Below are positions 52,854 through 60,938 of a stretch of DNA of 64,000 nt, piece by piece. The stretch is taken from positions 62,001 to 126,000 of the forward strand of contig NZ_MSYM01000008.1 of assembly GCF_001938565.1 (NCBI RefSeq). The letters are read 5' to 3'. Under the pieces are notes generated by a model. The model had not been told where the DNA came from and made no database searches. It saw only the letters and a program-made list of their open reading frames with translations. A program made the translations under genes and the position numbers. This DNA comes from Rhodoferax antarcticus ANT.BR. GTDB lineage: Bacteria; Pseudomonadota; Gammaproteobacteria; Burkholderiales; Burkholderiaceae_C. Within the stretch, counting starts at the first letter, position 1; each line of letters starts with the position of its first letter.

Positions 52854-53762
52854 ATGCGCAGAAAAATACCTTCCCTGCAGGCTCTGGCCTGTTTTGATGC
52901 CGCCGCCCGCCACGAGAGTTACACCCGCGCCGCGCAAGAGTTGGCGCTCACCCAAGGCGCGGTGTCGCGGCAGATCACCGCGCTGGAGGTGTTCGTTGGC
53001 GTGGCCCTGTTTCGGCGCACCCGCCACGGCGTGCTGCTCACCGCCAGCGGGCGCGACTACGCCAACCAGGTGGCCAGCCGACTGGCAGCACTGGAGCAAG
53101 ACACGCTGGACGTGATGCGCCAGCAGGGCCGCGGCCAGGTGCTGCAACTGGCCGCTGTGCCCACCTTTGCCACCCGCTGGCTGATTCCGCGCCTGCCAGA
53201 GCTCAAGCGCCAGCAGCCCGAGCTGACCGTGCATATTGAGACACGCACCCGAGCCTTCATGTTTGCCGACACACCGTTTGATGCCGCGCTGTTTGCCAGC
53301 ACCCCCGAGCAGGTGGCCAACTGGGCCGGCACGCAGGCGGTCAAACTGCTCGACGAAGTGGTGCTGCCGGTGTGTGCCCCCGGCCTGCTGCAAGGCGCAG
53401 CCAGCCTGCCAGCTGAGGCCATCACCTACCTGCCGCTGCTGCAGCAAAGCACCCGCCCGCTGGCCTGGCGGCAATGGTTTGAGGCACAGGGCGTGGCCGC
53501 GCCGCAAGCGTTGTCAGGCGCGCGCTTCGAGCTGTTTTCCATGACAGCTGCCGCCGCTGTGCACGGCATGGGTGTGGCACTGGTGCCCGCGCTGCTGGTG
53601 GAGGATGAGCTGGCACGTGGTGACTTGGTGGTGGCCTGCAACCAGCCGCTGGCCAGCCAGCGCGCCTACTACCTGGTGCGCCCCGAGCATGACGACAACC
53701 CGCTGGCGCTGCAGGTATTAACCGACTGGCTGATGCGGGCAGTGACCCAGCCCCCATGCTAA
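52854..53762 (+). CDS. LysR-type regulator, GcvA/GcdR-like
   Basis: About 302 residues from ATG 52854. The N-terminal HTH is RRKIPSLQALACFDAAARHESYTRAAQELALTQGAVSRQI, of the GcvA subgroup, followed by the co-inducer domain (TFATRWLIPRLPELKRQQPELTVHIETRT). Being divergent from gcdH, it probably activates gcdH and the CoA-transferase in response to glutarate-related metabolites. An in-frame GTG at 52836 is an alternative start. Confidence 0.88.
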   Translation: MRRKIPSLQALACFDAAARHESYTRAAQELALTQGAVSRQITALEVFVGVALFRRTRHGVLLTASGRDYANQVASRLAALEQDTLDVMRQQGRGQVLQLAAVPTFATRWLIPRLPELKRQQPELTVHIETRTRAFMFADTPFDAALFASTPEQVANWAGTQAVKLLDEVVLPVCAPGLLQGAASLPAEAITYLPLLQQSTRPLAWRQWFEAQGVAAPQALSGARFELFSMTAAAAVHGMGVALVPALLVEDELARGDLVVACNQPLASQRAYYLVRPEHDDNPLALQVLTDWLMRAVTQPPC

Positions 53763-53800
53763 GCTGACACCACTTGCCTAAACAACTCGGAGCGCTACCC

Positions 53801-54934
53801 ATGCCTGCACTGCTTTCCACCATCGACCCCGACGGCCTGCTTGAATACTCGGTGGTCTACACCGACCGCGCCTTGAACCACATGTCCAAGCGCTTTCAAG
53901 GCGCCATGCGCGACATCTCCAGCATCCTGAAAGAGGTGTACCACGCCAAATCGGCCGTCATCGTGCCTGGCAGCGGCACCTTTGGCATGGAAGCCGTGGC
54001 GCGCCAGTTTGCTACTGACAAAAAGGTGCTGGTCATCCGCAACGGCTGGTTCAGCTACCGCTGGTCGCAGATTTTTGACATGGGCAAGATTCCTTCTGAA
54101 ACCCTGGTGCTCAAAGCCCGGCGCACCAGCGACAGCAGCCAGTCACCGTGGATTCCCTGCCCGATTGACGAAGCCGTGGCGACCATCCGCGCCGAGAAAC
54201 CCGCCATGGTGTTTGCCCCGCACGTGGAAACCTCCAGCGGCATGATGCTGCCCGACAGCTATATCCGCGCCCTGGCCGACGCGGTGCACGAGGCAGGCGG
54301 CATGCTGGTGCTGGACTGCGTGGCCTCGGGCACCATCTGGGTCGACATGCAGGCCACCGGTGTCGATCTGCTGGTCACCGCACCGCAAAAAGGCTGGAGC
54401 GGCACGCCCTGCTGCGCCATGGTCATGCTCAGCGAGCGGGCTCGCTCTGCCATTGATAGCACCACCAGCAGCAGTTACGCGGCTGACCTGAAGAAATGGC
54501 TGCAAATCATGGAAACCTACGAGAGCGGCGCCCACAGCTACCACGCCACCATGCCCACCGACGCGCTGGTGAGCCTGCGCGCCGTCATGCAGGAAACGCG
54601 TGACTACGGGTTCGAGAAAGTGCGCGTCGAGCAGGCCGAGCTGGGCGCAAAAGTGCGCACACTGCTGGAAAGCCGTGGCCTGCCCAGCGTGGCGGCTGAG
54701 GGCTTCAAGGCACCCGGTGTGGTGGTGAGCTACACCACCGACCCCGAGATTCAAAATAGCAAGAAGTTTCTGGCGCTGGGCCTGCAGACCGCCACGGGCG
54801 TGCCGCTGCAATGTGACGAGCCCGCCGACTTCATGACCTTCCGCGTCGGCCTGTTTGGCCTGGACAAGTTGCACAACGTCGACCGCACTGTGGCCACGCT
54901 GGCGGGCGCGCTGGACCAGATGGGTATCCGCTAA
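53801..54934 (+). CDS. Class V aminotransferase
   Basis: 377 residues from ATG 53801 (GGAG 8 bp before). Class V motifs are IVPGSGTFGMEAVARQF near residue 55, the PLP-binding Asp in GGMLVLDCVASGTI and Lys197 in VTAPQKGWSGTPCCAMVML. It belongs with serine-pyruvate or alanine-glyoxylate aminotransferases, but the exact amino donor cannot be told. It follows the LysR gene by 38 bp in the same direction. An upstream TTG at 53774 is in frame but less likely. Confidence 0.88.
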   Translation: MPALLSTIDPDGLLEYSVVYTDRALNHMSKRFQGAMRDISSILKEVYHAKSAVIVPGSGTFGMEAVARQFATDKKVLVIRNGWFSYRWSQIFDMGKIPSETLVLKARRTSDSSQSPWIPCPIDEAVATIRAEKPAMVFAPHVETSSGMMLPDSYIRALADAVHEAGGMLVLDCVASGTIWVDMQATGVDLLVTAPQKGWSGTPCCAMVMLSERARSAIDSTTSSSYAADLKKWLQIMETYESGAHSYHATMPTDALVSLRAVMQETRDYGFEKVRVEQAELGAKVRTLLESRGLPSVAAEGFKAPGVVVSYTTDPEIQNSKKFLALGLQTATGVPLQCDEPADFMTFRVGLFGLDKLHNVDRTVATLAGALDQMGIR

Positions 54935-54979
54935 GCCCTGCCTCAATATCAGGCATAACAACGATTGCCACAACAATGG

Positions 54980-54991
54980 TTGCTTAAGCAA
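54980..54991. promoter_or_regulatory. Palindrome TTGCTTAAGCAA before the marR-efflux operon
   Basis: A perfect 12-bp dyad lies 13 bp upstream of the GTG start of marR. Together with the flanking AACAACGATTGCC and ACAACAATGG half-site-like repeats it looks like the operator for MarR autorepression. Confidence 0.55.
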
Positions 54992-55004
54992 GTATATTCG
55001 GGGT

Positions 55005-55529
55005 GTGAACACCAATACCCTCATTCCCCCTTCAAACAGCCCCAGGCCCGGCCCGGCGGCAGACTTTTATACCGCGAAGAACTACCTGCCGAGCGAGAGC
55101 GTGGGCTTCATGATGCGGCGCATCGTCACCCATATCTCGCGCGAGGTAGACCGCGAACTCGAACCCCTGGGCTTGACCAACGCGCAATGGGTGCCGCTGC
55201 TCAAGCTGCATCTGGGTTGCGGCTCCACCGTGGCTGAGCTGGCGCGCGAGTCTGATCTGGACGCGGGCTCCATGACGCGCCTGCTCGACCGCCTGGAGGC
55301 CAAACAGTTGTGCCGCCGGGTGCGCTCGCTGGACGACCGGCGGGTGGTCCACATTGAGCTCACCCCCGCTGGCGCTGCCGCAGCCGAGCAGATTCCCGCG
55401 GTGCTGAGCCGAGTGCAAAACACCCACCTGACGGGCTTCACCGCCGAAGAATGGCAAACCCTCAAAGGCCTGTTGCGCCGCGTGCTCACCACCGCCCAAA
55501 CCCTGCGCGAGGCCCAAGGACAAGCATGA
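55005..55529 (+). CDS. MarR family regulator of the efflux operon
   Basis: 174 residues from GTG 55005. The winged HTH reads LGLTNAQWVPLLKLHLGCGSTVAELARESDLDAGSMTRLLDRLEAKQLCRRVRSLDDRRVVHIELTP. It is the first gene of a four-gene rightward operon encoding a complete EmrAB-OMF-type pump, so it most likely represses that operon until a phenolic drug binds. Its TGA overlaps the next ATG (ATGA). The frame is open further upstream, but that part is not conserved. Confidence 0.88.
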   Translation: MNTNTLIPPSNSPRPGPAADFYTAKNYLPSESVGFMMRRIVTHISREVDRELEPLGLTNAQWVPLLKLHLGCGSTVAELARESDLDAGSMTRLLDRLEAKQLCRRVRSLDDRRVVHIELTPAGAAAAEQIPAVLSRVQNTHLTGFTAEEWQTLKGLLRRVLTTAQTLREAQGQA

Positions 55530-57073
55530 CGATTCAACAGAACACTTTTGCTGCGGTGCCACGGGCACCCGTTGCGGTGCATCGACTTCGCATCATCGCA
55601 ATGGCTAGCGCCATGGCGCTGGGCGCACTGGCAGGCTGCGCCGACTTTTCCGGCATCACGCCCCAATCGCAGTTGCGTGATGCGGACTCGTTTGGGCTGA
55701 CCACGCCTTCCGGTATTACCTCAGTTAATACCTCCGCCAACGCCGCCGAGAACGCCGCCATCAACGTGCCCGCGCCGCTGGACAACCAGTGGTGGCGCGC
55801 CTTTGGTGACGACACGCTGAACCAACTGCAGGCGCAAGCGCTGCAAGCCAACCCCAGCCTGAAATTGGCACAGGCCAGAATCACGGCCGCGCAAGCGGCA
55901 GCCCAGCTCACCCAGTCGGCCACCGGGCCACAGCTCAACGCGCAGCTGAGCGCCACCCGCCAGCGCTACACCGCCAACGGCGCCATTGCGCCGCCGCTGG
56001 CTGGTGCGATAGAAAGCAGTGGTACGGCCCAACTCGCAGGCAGCTGGGAGCTGGACTTTTTCGGCAAAAATAGCGCCGCCCTGCAAGCCGCGCTGGGCAA
56101 CGCGCGCGCCGCGCAAGCCGATGCCCAAGCCGCCCGCGTGTTGCTGGCCAGCCAGGTCGGGCAAACCTACTTCAGCTGGGTGGGCCTGAACGAACAACGT
56201 GCGCTGGCCAACCGCGCACTGGCCCAGCATGAGGAAACCCTACAACTGGTGCAAGACCGCTTTAATGCCGGGCTGGACACGCCCCTTGACCTGCGCCAGG
56301 CACAGGGCGCACTGCCTGAAGCACGGCTGCAACGCGAGTTGTTGGACGAACAAATCGCCCTGACACGCAACGCGCTGGCAGCGCTGGTTGGTGCACCAAA
56401 TATGCCTCTAGCCCTTACCTATAAAGCGCAAGCAGCTATCATGTTAGTACCGTTGGACAAGCTTATCTCTGCCAACCTGCTGAGCCAGCGCGCCGATGTG
56501 ACGGCCGCCCTCTGGCGTGCGCAAGCGGCAGACCAGGGCATCAGCGCGGCGCGCGCCCAGTTCTACCCCAACATCAACCTGAATGCATTTGCCGGTTTTT
56601 CCAGCATCGGCCTGGGGCAGTTGCTGCAATCGGGCAGCCAGCAGTGGGGCGTGGGCCCAGCCATCAGCCTGCCGCTGTTTGACAGTGGCCGCCTGCGCGC
56701 CAACCTGGGGGTGAAAACTGCCGAGCGCGATGCGGCGGTCGAAAGCTACAACGCCACGGTGATCAACGCCATCCACGACGTGGCCGACCAACTGGCCTCG
56801 CGCCAGGCGATAGCGCGCCAGCAAGCTGAGCAGGCGCAGGCCGCTCAAGCTGCGCAGGAAACCTATGACGCGACGCAGCAGCGCTACCGCAGTGGCCTGC
56901 TCAACGCCTTGCAAGTGCTTAACGCCGAAACCGCCGTGCTGGCGCAGCGCCGCCAGGCGGCAGACCTGAGCACCCGCGCGCTGCAAAACCAGGTGGCCCT
57001 GGCGCGTGCACTGGGCGGTGGGTTTACCGCAACCACGCCGCCAGCAGATCGCGAAACGCTATCTCTTAAATAG
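55526..57073 (+). CDS. NodT-family outer membrane efflux lipoprotein
   Basis: 515 residues from ATG 55526. The N-terminus has a lipobox (LGALAGCAD), followed by two TolC/OprM-like halves: DNQWWRAFGDDTLNQLQAQALQANPSLKLAQARI, SWELDFFGKNSAALQAAL, FNAGLDTPLDLRQAQG, and the second half NPLF-like PAISLPLFDSGRLRANLGV. It forms the outer-membrane tunnel of the pump. A minus-strand copy of the dispersed repeat (56398-56440) codes an in-frame loop (MPLALTYKAQAAIMLV), and another copy supplies the last codon and stop. Confidence 0.9.
   Translation: MTIQQNTFAAVPRAPVAVHRLRIIAMASAMALGALAGCADFSGITPQSQLRDADSFGLTTPSGITSVNTSANAAENAAINVPAPLDNQWWRAFGDDTLNQLQAQALQANPSLKLAQARITAAQAAAQLTQSATGPQLNAQLSATRQRYTANGAIAPPLAGAIESSGTAQLAGSWELDFFGKNSAALQAALGNARAAQADAQAARVLLASQVGQTYFSWVGLNEQRALANRALAQHEETLQLVQDRFNAGLDTPLDLRQAQGALPEARLQRELLDEQIALTRNALAALVGAPNMPLALTYKAQAAIMLVPLDKLISANLLSQRADVTAALWRAQAADQGISAARAQFYPNINLNAFAGFSSIGLGQLLQSGSQQWGVGPAISLPLFDSGRLRANLGVKTAERDAAVESYNATVINAIHDVADQLASRQAIARQQAEQAQAAQAAQETYDATQQRYRSGLLNALQVLNAETAVLAQRRQAADLSTRALQNQVALARALGGGFTATTPPADRETLSLK
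56398..56440 (-). repeat. Dispersed ~45-bp repeat, copy F (inside the efflux lipoprotein gene)
   Basis: On the minus strand it reads GATAGCTGCTTGCGCTTTAT, then TAAGGGCTAGAGGC, nearly the same as copy A. It is in frame within the coding sequence. Confidence 0.78.
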
Positions 57074-57113
57074 CTACTTGCGCTTATCGTATAAGGGCTA
57101 GAGGCCAATTTCT
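57068..57113 (+). repeat. Dispersed ~45-bp repeat, copy G (overlaps the stop of the efflux lipoprotein gene)
   Basis: AAATAGCTACTTGCGCTTAT, then ATAAGGGCTAGAGGCC. The TAG in its first bases is the stop codon of the lipoprotein gene. It lies in the 75-bp gap before the membrane fusion protein gene. Confidence 0.78.
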
Positions 57114-57148
57114 TATAAGACACGTCACCTACTGACAGGACACCATCC

Positions 57149-58402
57149 ATGACCGACAGCCCTTCCGATTCCCCAAGCACGCCCAGTGAACCTGAAGCCT
57201 CTAGCGCCAACCCCAAACGCAAAAAGGGGCTGACCATTCTGGCTGGGGTGGTCGCCGTCGCCGGCCTGGGCTGGGCCGCCTACGCGTATTTCGTGGCCCG
57301 CCACTTTGAGGACACCGACAACGCCTATGTGCAAGGCGACGTGATCCAGATCACCCCGCAGATCGGCGGCACGGTGCTCGGCATCCTGGCCAACGACACC
57401 GACTTCGTCAAAGCCGGGCAAGTGCTGGTGCAGCTCGACCCGGCTGACTCAGCGGTGGCACTGGACCAGGCCCAGGCGGCGCTGGCGCAAGCGGTGCGCC
57501 TGGCGCGCACGCTGTATGCCAACAACACCACCCTGACGGCACAAATCGCCCTGCGCGAAGCGGACGTGACCAAGGCCCGTGTCGACGTGGAGCGCACCAG
57601 CGACGACCTGAAACGCCGCCAGTCGCTGAGCGGCAACGGCGCTGTGTCACAAGAAGAACTGAAACACGCGCAGCAACAATTTGATAGCGCCAAAAGCACA
57701 CTGGTCGCCGCCCAGGCCGGTGTTTTGGCCGCAGGTGAACAGCTCGCCAGCAACCAGACGCTGACCGAAGGCACGCGGGTAGAGCAGCAACCCAGCGTGC
57801 AACTGGCCGCCGCCCGTCTGCGCGAAGCCTTTTTGGCCACGCAGCGTGCGACGCTGCTGGCGCCGGTGGACGGTTATGTGGCCAAACGTACCGTGCAGCT
57901 CGGGCAGCGCGTGGCGGCGGGCACACCGCTGATGTCGGTGATTGCGTTGAGCCGGGTGTGGGTTGAGGCGAACTTCAAGGAAGTGCAGCTGCGCAACATT
58001 CGCATCGGCCAGCCGGTGACGCTGGTGGCCGATCAATACGGCTCCAAGGTGAGCTACAGCGGCACGGTGAGTGGTCTGGGTGCAGGCACTGGTGCGGCGT
58101 TTTCGCTGCTGCCCGCGCAAAACGCCACGGGTAACTGGATCAAGGTGGTGCAGCGGGTGCCGGTGCGCATTGCGCTGGATGCCACCCAACTGACCGAGCA
58201 CCCACTGCGCGTGGGTTTATCGATGACGGCCGAGGTGGATGTGAGCAAAACCGATGGTCTGGCCCTGGCAGATGTGCCGCAGGTGGCGCTGGCTCAGCCT
58301 GCAGTTTTACCCACCGATGGCGCGGCAGAGCAGCTGGTGCAGCGGGTGATTGCGGCCAATCTGGGGCAGGCAGCACCGGGTAAGCCGCGCGGCAAGCTGT
58401 AA
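57149..58402 (+). CDS. HlyD/EmrA-type membrane fusion protein
   Basis: 417 residues. One N-terminal membrane helix (KGLTILAGVVAVAGLGWAAYAYFV) is followed by the EmrA-like pattern DTDNAYVQGDVIQITPQIGGTVLGILANDTDFVKAGQVLVQLD, a coiled-coil hairpin (about 100-225), and the lipoyl second half RATLLAPVDGYVAKRTVQLGQRVAAGTPLMSVI. It bridges the inner-membrane pump and the outer-membrane tunnel. The transporter gene follows 446 bp later, an unusually large gap for such an operon. Confidence 0.92.
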   Translation: MTDSPSDSPSTPSEPEASSANPKRKKGLTILAGVVAVAGLGWAAYAYFVARHFEDTDNAYVQGDVIQITPQIGGTVLGILANDTDFVKAGQVLVQLDPADSAVALDQAQAALAQAVRLARTLYANNTTLTAQIALREADVTKARVDVERTSDDLKRRQSLSGNGAVSQEELKHAQQQFDSAKSTLVAAQAGVLAAGEQLASNQTLTEGTRVEQQPSVQLAAARLREAFLATQRATLLAPVDGYVAKRTVQLGQRVAAGTPLMSVIALSRVWVEANFKEVQLRNIRIGQPVTLVADQYGSKVSYSGTVSGLGAGTGAAFSLLPAQNATGNWIKVVQRVPVRIALDATQLTEHPLRVGLSMTAEVDVSKTDGLALADVPQVALAQPAVLPTDGAAEQLVQRVIAANLGQAAPGKPRGKL

Positions 58403-58848
58403 AGCCACTCGCCAAGCTTTAGCGCCACACGCATCCCATCACCCCCTGTGTTACCGCCAGAGCCGTCTGTGAATCCAGCCGCAATGTCAAGCAGCCGCCA
58501 AGGCTTCGTGGTGATGCCCGGCTGGTGGCGTTGGCAAACCGGATTGCAGTGGCGGGTCAATGACTTTGGCTAAATCCGAAGTCCCCGAAGTCCGGGCCCC
58601 AGAAGCCTCGCCGCACCAACGATACCGGCGTAGCAGCCGAATGGGGTGCGCCCCGATTTCTGGTACCCCAGTATGAGGGGGGAGCCCCATTCGGCTGTTG
58701 CGCCGCGCCAGCACGAAACAGCGGCCTGACTCGGGGCGCGACAAGCCACACAAGCCACACAAGCCGCAAGAAAACCCAGCAGCAACGGCCAGACAGGCTT
58801 TAGAAGCCCAAACCATCTGACCACCCAAACCCCGATCCACACAACCCC
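58403..58848. other. 446-bp gap inside the efflux operon with a 13-bp inverted repeat
   Basis: No gene is supported. The main element is a perfect inverted repeat CAGCCGAATGGGG (58634-58646) and CCCCATTCGGCTG (58685-58697) with a 38-base loop that holds CTGG-TACC-CCAG. Short repeats CACAAGCCA occur near 58745-58770. A leftward frame (58487-58840) has no recognisable product and its N-terminus is low-complexity. The segment looks like an inserted non-coding repeat or a former mobile element. Confidence 0.45.
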
Positions 58849-60420
58849 ATGTCCCAATCCATACCCGCTGCCGGTTACATCCACCCGCCGCCTTTGAGCG
58901 GCTCCGCCCGTCTGTGGGGCACGCTGGCGCTCTCTGCGGCCACGTTCATGAACGTGCTCGACACCTCGATTGCCAACGTGTCATTGCCGGCCATCGCCGG
59001 TGACCTGGGCGTCAGCCCGAACCAAGGCACCTGGGTCATCACCAGTTTTGCCGTGGCCAACGCCATTGCCGTGCCGCTCACCGGCTGGCTATCGCAACGT
59101 TTTGGCCAGGTGCGCCTGTTTGTCACCAGCGTCATCCTGTTCGTGCTGACGTCGTGGTTGTGCGGGCTGGCGCCCAACATGACAACGCTGATCGTCTTTC
59201 GGGTGCTTCAAGGGCTGGTGGCCGGGCCGATGATTCCGCTTTCGCAAGCCTTGCTGCTGTCAAGCTACCCGGCGGCCATGGCCGGAACCGCGATGGCGCT
59301 GTGGTCCATGACAACGCTGATCGCGCCGGTGCTGGGGCCGCTGCTGGGCGGCTGGATCACCGACAACGTATCGTGGCCGTGGATTTTTTACATTAACATC
59401 CCGGTGGGCGTGGGCGCGGCCTTTGTCACCTGGCGCATTTTTCACAAGCGCGAGAGCCAGATCAAAAAGCTGCCGATTGACTCGATAGGCCTGGCCCTGC
59501 TGGTGCTGTGGGTCGGCTCGCTGCAAATCATGCTCGACAAGGGGCAGGAGCTGGACTGGTTCCACTCGCAAGAAGTGGTGGCGCTGGCCGTGGTGGCGGT
59601 GGTGGGTTTTCTGGCGTTTCTGATTTGGGAACTGACCGAAGAACACCCGGTGGTGGACCTGACCTTGTTCAAACGGCGCAACTTCTGGGCCGGGGTGCTG
59701 GCGCTGTCCATAGGCTACGGGCTGTTTTTTGGCAACGTGGTGCTGCTGCCGCTGTGGTTGCAGCAGTACATGGGTTACACCTCCACGCAGGCGGGCATGG
59801 TTCTGGCGCCGGTGGGGCTGATGGCGCTGATTTTGTCGCCGCTGGTGGGCAAAAACATCAACAAGTTTGACCCGCGCAACTTTGCCGCCTTTGCCTTCAT
59901 GGTGTTTGGGCTGGTGCTGTGGATGCGCTCCAACTTCAACACCCAGGCCGACTTTGGCACCATCATGATCCCGACGCTGATCCAGGGCGTCGCGATGGCG
60001 TTTTTCTTTATCCCGCTGATGACCATCACGCTCTCGGGTCTGTCACCAGACCGCATTGCGGCGGCATCTGGTCTGTCAAACTTTGTGCGTATCACGGCAG
60101 GCTCGTTTGGCACCTCGATTGCCACCACGCTGTGGCAGGACCGCGCCGCGCTGCACCACGCGCAGCTCAGCGAATACGTCAACAGCGGCAGCAGCGCCGC
60201 GCAAAGCGCGCTCACCGGGCTGGTCGCTGGCGGCTACACCCCGCAGCAAGCATTGGCCGTGGTAGACCGGCTGACCAACCAGCAAGCCTACATGCTGGCC
60301 GCCAATGACATTTTTTTTGCCTCGGCGGTGACCTTTCTGGCGATGATTCCGCTGGTGTACCTGACGCGCTATAAGCGCGCTGGGGCGGCTGCGTCCGACG
60401 CAGCGGCGGGGGCGCATTGA
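58849..60420 (+). CDS. DHA2 family drug:H+ antiporter (EmrB/QacA type)
   Basis: 523 residues with 14 predicted membrane helices. Motifs are LDTSIANVSLPAIAGDLGVSPNQGTWVITSFAVANAIAVPLTGWLSQRFG (motif D1 and A region), VLQGLVAGPMIPLSQALLLS (motif B) and PVLGPLLGGWITDNVSWPWIFYINIPVG (motif C). It is the inner-membrane pump of the EmrAB-like system and probably expels lipophilic drugs or organic acids. Its start lies after the long gap that follows the fusion protein gene. Confidence 0.93.
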   Translation: MSQSIPAAGYIHPPPLSGSARLWGTLALSAATFMNVLDTSIANVSLPAIAGDLGVSPNQGTWVITSFAVANAIAVPLTGWLSQRFGQVRLFVTSVILFVLTSWLCGLAPNMTTLIVFRVLQGLVAGPMIPLSQALLLSSYPAAMAGTAMALWSMTTLIAPVLGPLLGGWITDNVSWPWIFYINIPVGVGAAFVTWRIFHKRESQIKKLPIDSIGLALLVLWVGSLQIMLDKGQELDWFHSQEVVALAVVAVVGFLAFLIWELTEEHPVVDLTLFKRRNFWAGVLALSIGYGLFFGNVVLLPLWLQQYMGYTSTQAGMVLAPVGLMALILSPLVGKNINKFDPRNFAAFAFMVFGLVLWMRSNFNTQADFGTIMIPTLIQGVAMAFFFIPLMTITLSGLSPDRIAAASGLSNFVRITAGSFGTSIATTLWQDRAALHHAQLSEYVNSGSSAAQSALTGLVAGGYTPQQALAVVDRLTNQQAYMLAANDIFFASAVTFLAMIPLVYLTRYKRAGAAASDAAAGAH

Positions 60421-60699
60421 CCCACCCGTTTGACATGGCCGCCACAAGGTTATCGCTACCGCACCAGAATGACAAAACTATGTCCTGCCAAAACACCCCT
60501 CCCAAGCCGCCCCTAGACGCTCGCCGCTTTGCCCAAAAGACCAGTTGGCTGCGCCCTTACACACGCTGGGCCACACGCTTTGCCCTGAACTCGCCGCGCT
60601 GGCTGCCTGCGGGGTTGCGCAACACGCCGCTGAAAGTGTCCTCATTGATTTTGCGCGGCTACCACCGCAGCATGCGCTAGGCGTCTGTCGGGTGAACAG

Positions 60700-60852
60700 C
60701 GCAAGGCTCCCAGGTAAGCGGCTGTTGCTGGCCAACAAAGAGGCGCTGGTAGTCGGTGGGCAGCTGTTCTTGGACACCGTGACCGCTGGTGCCGCTACCT
60801 TATTGCCCATTGACAGTGAGCACTCCGCCATTTTTCAGTTAGCCAGCGGCTG
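60700..60852 (+). pseudogene. Internal fragment of dxr (DXP reductoisomerase)
   Basis: The rightward frame (open from 60545) contains [23 protein letters not shown], and [13 protein letters not shown] with the metal-binding Asp and Glu. This matches the central part of 1-deoxy-D-xylulose 5-phosphate reductoisomerase over about 50 residues. The rest of dxr (about 400 residues) is absent on both sides. The 280 bp before it, from 60421, show no recognisable gene. It is presumably a scrap carried in with the adjacent IS91-type element, while a full dxr lies elsewhere. Confidence 0.8.
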
Positions 60853-60938
60853 TATAACTTTGTCCGTGTGAGCCCGGATAGCTAGCCCGCCCCACCGATC
60901 ACCGCAGCATTTACACCCGCACCCGCGTGGGCACCAAC

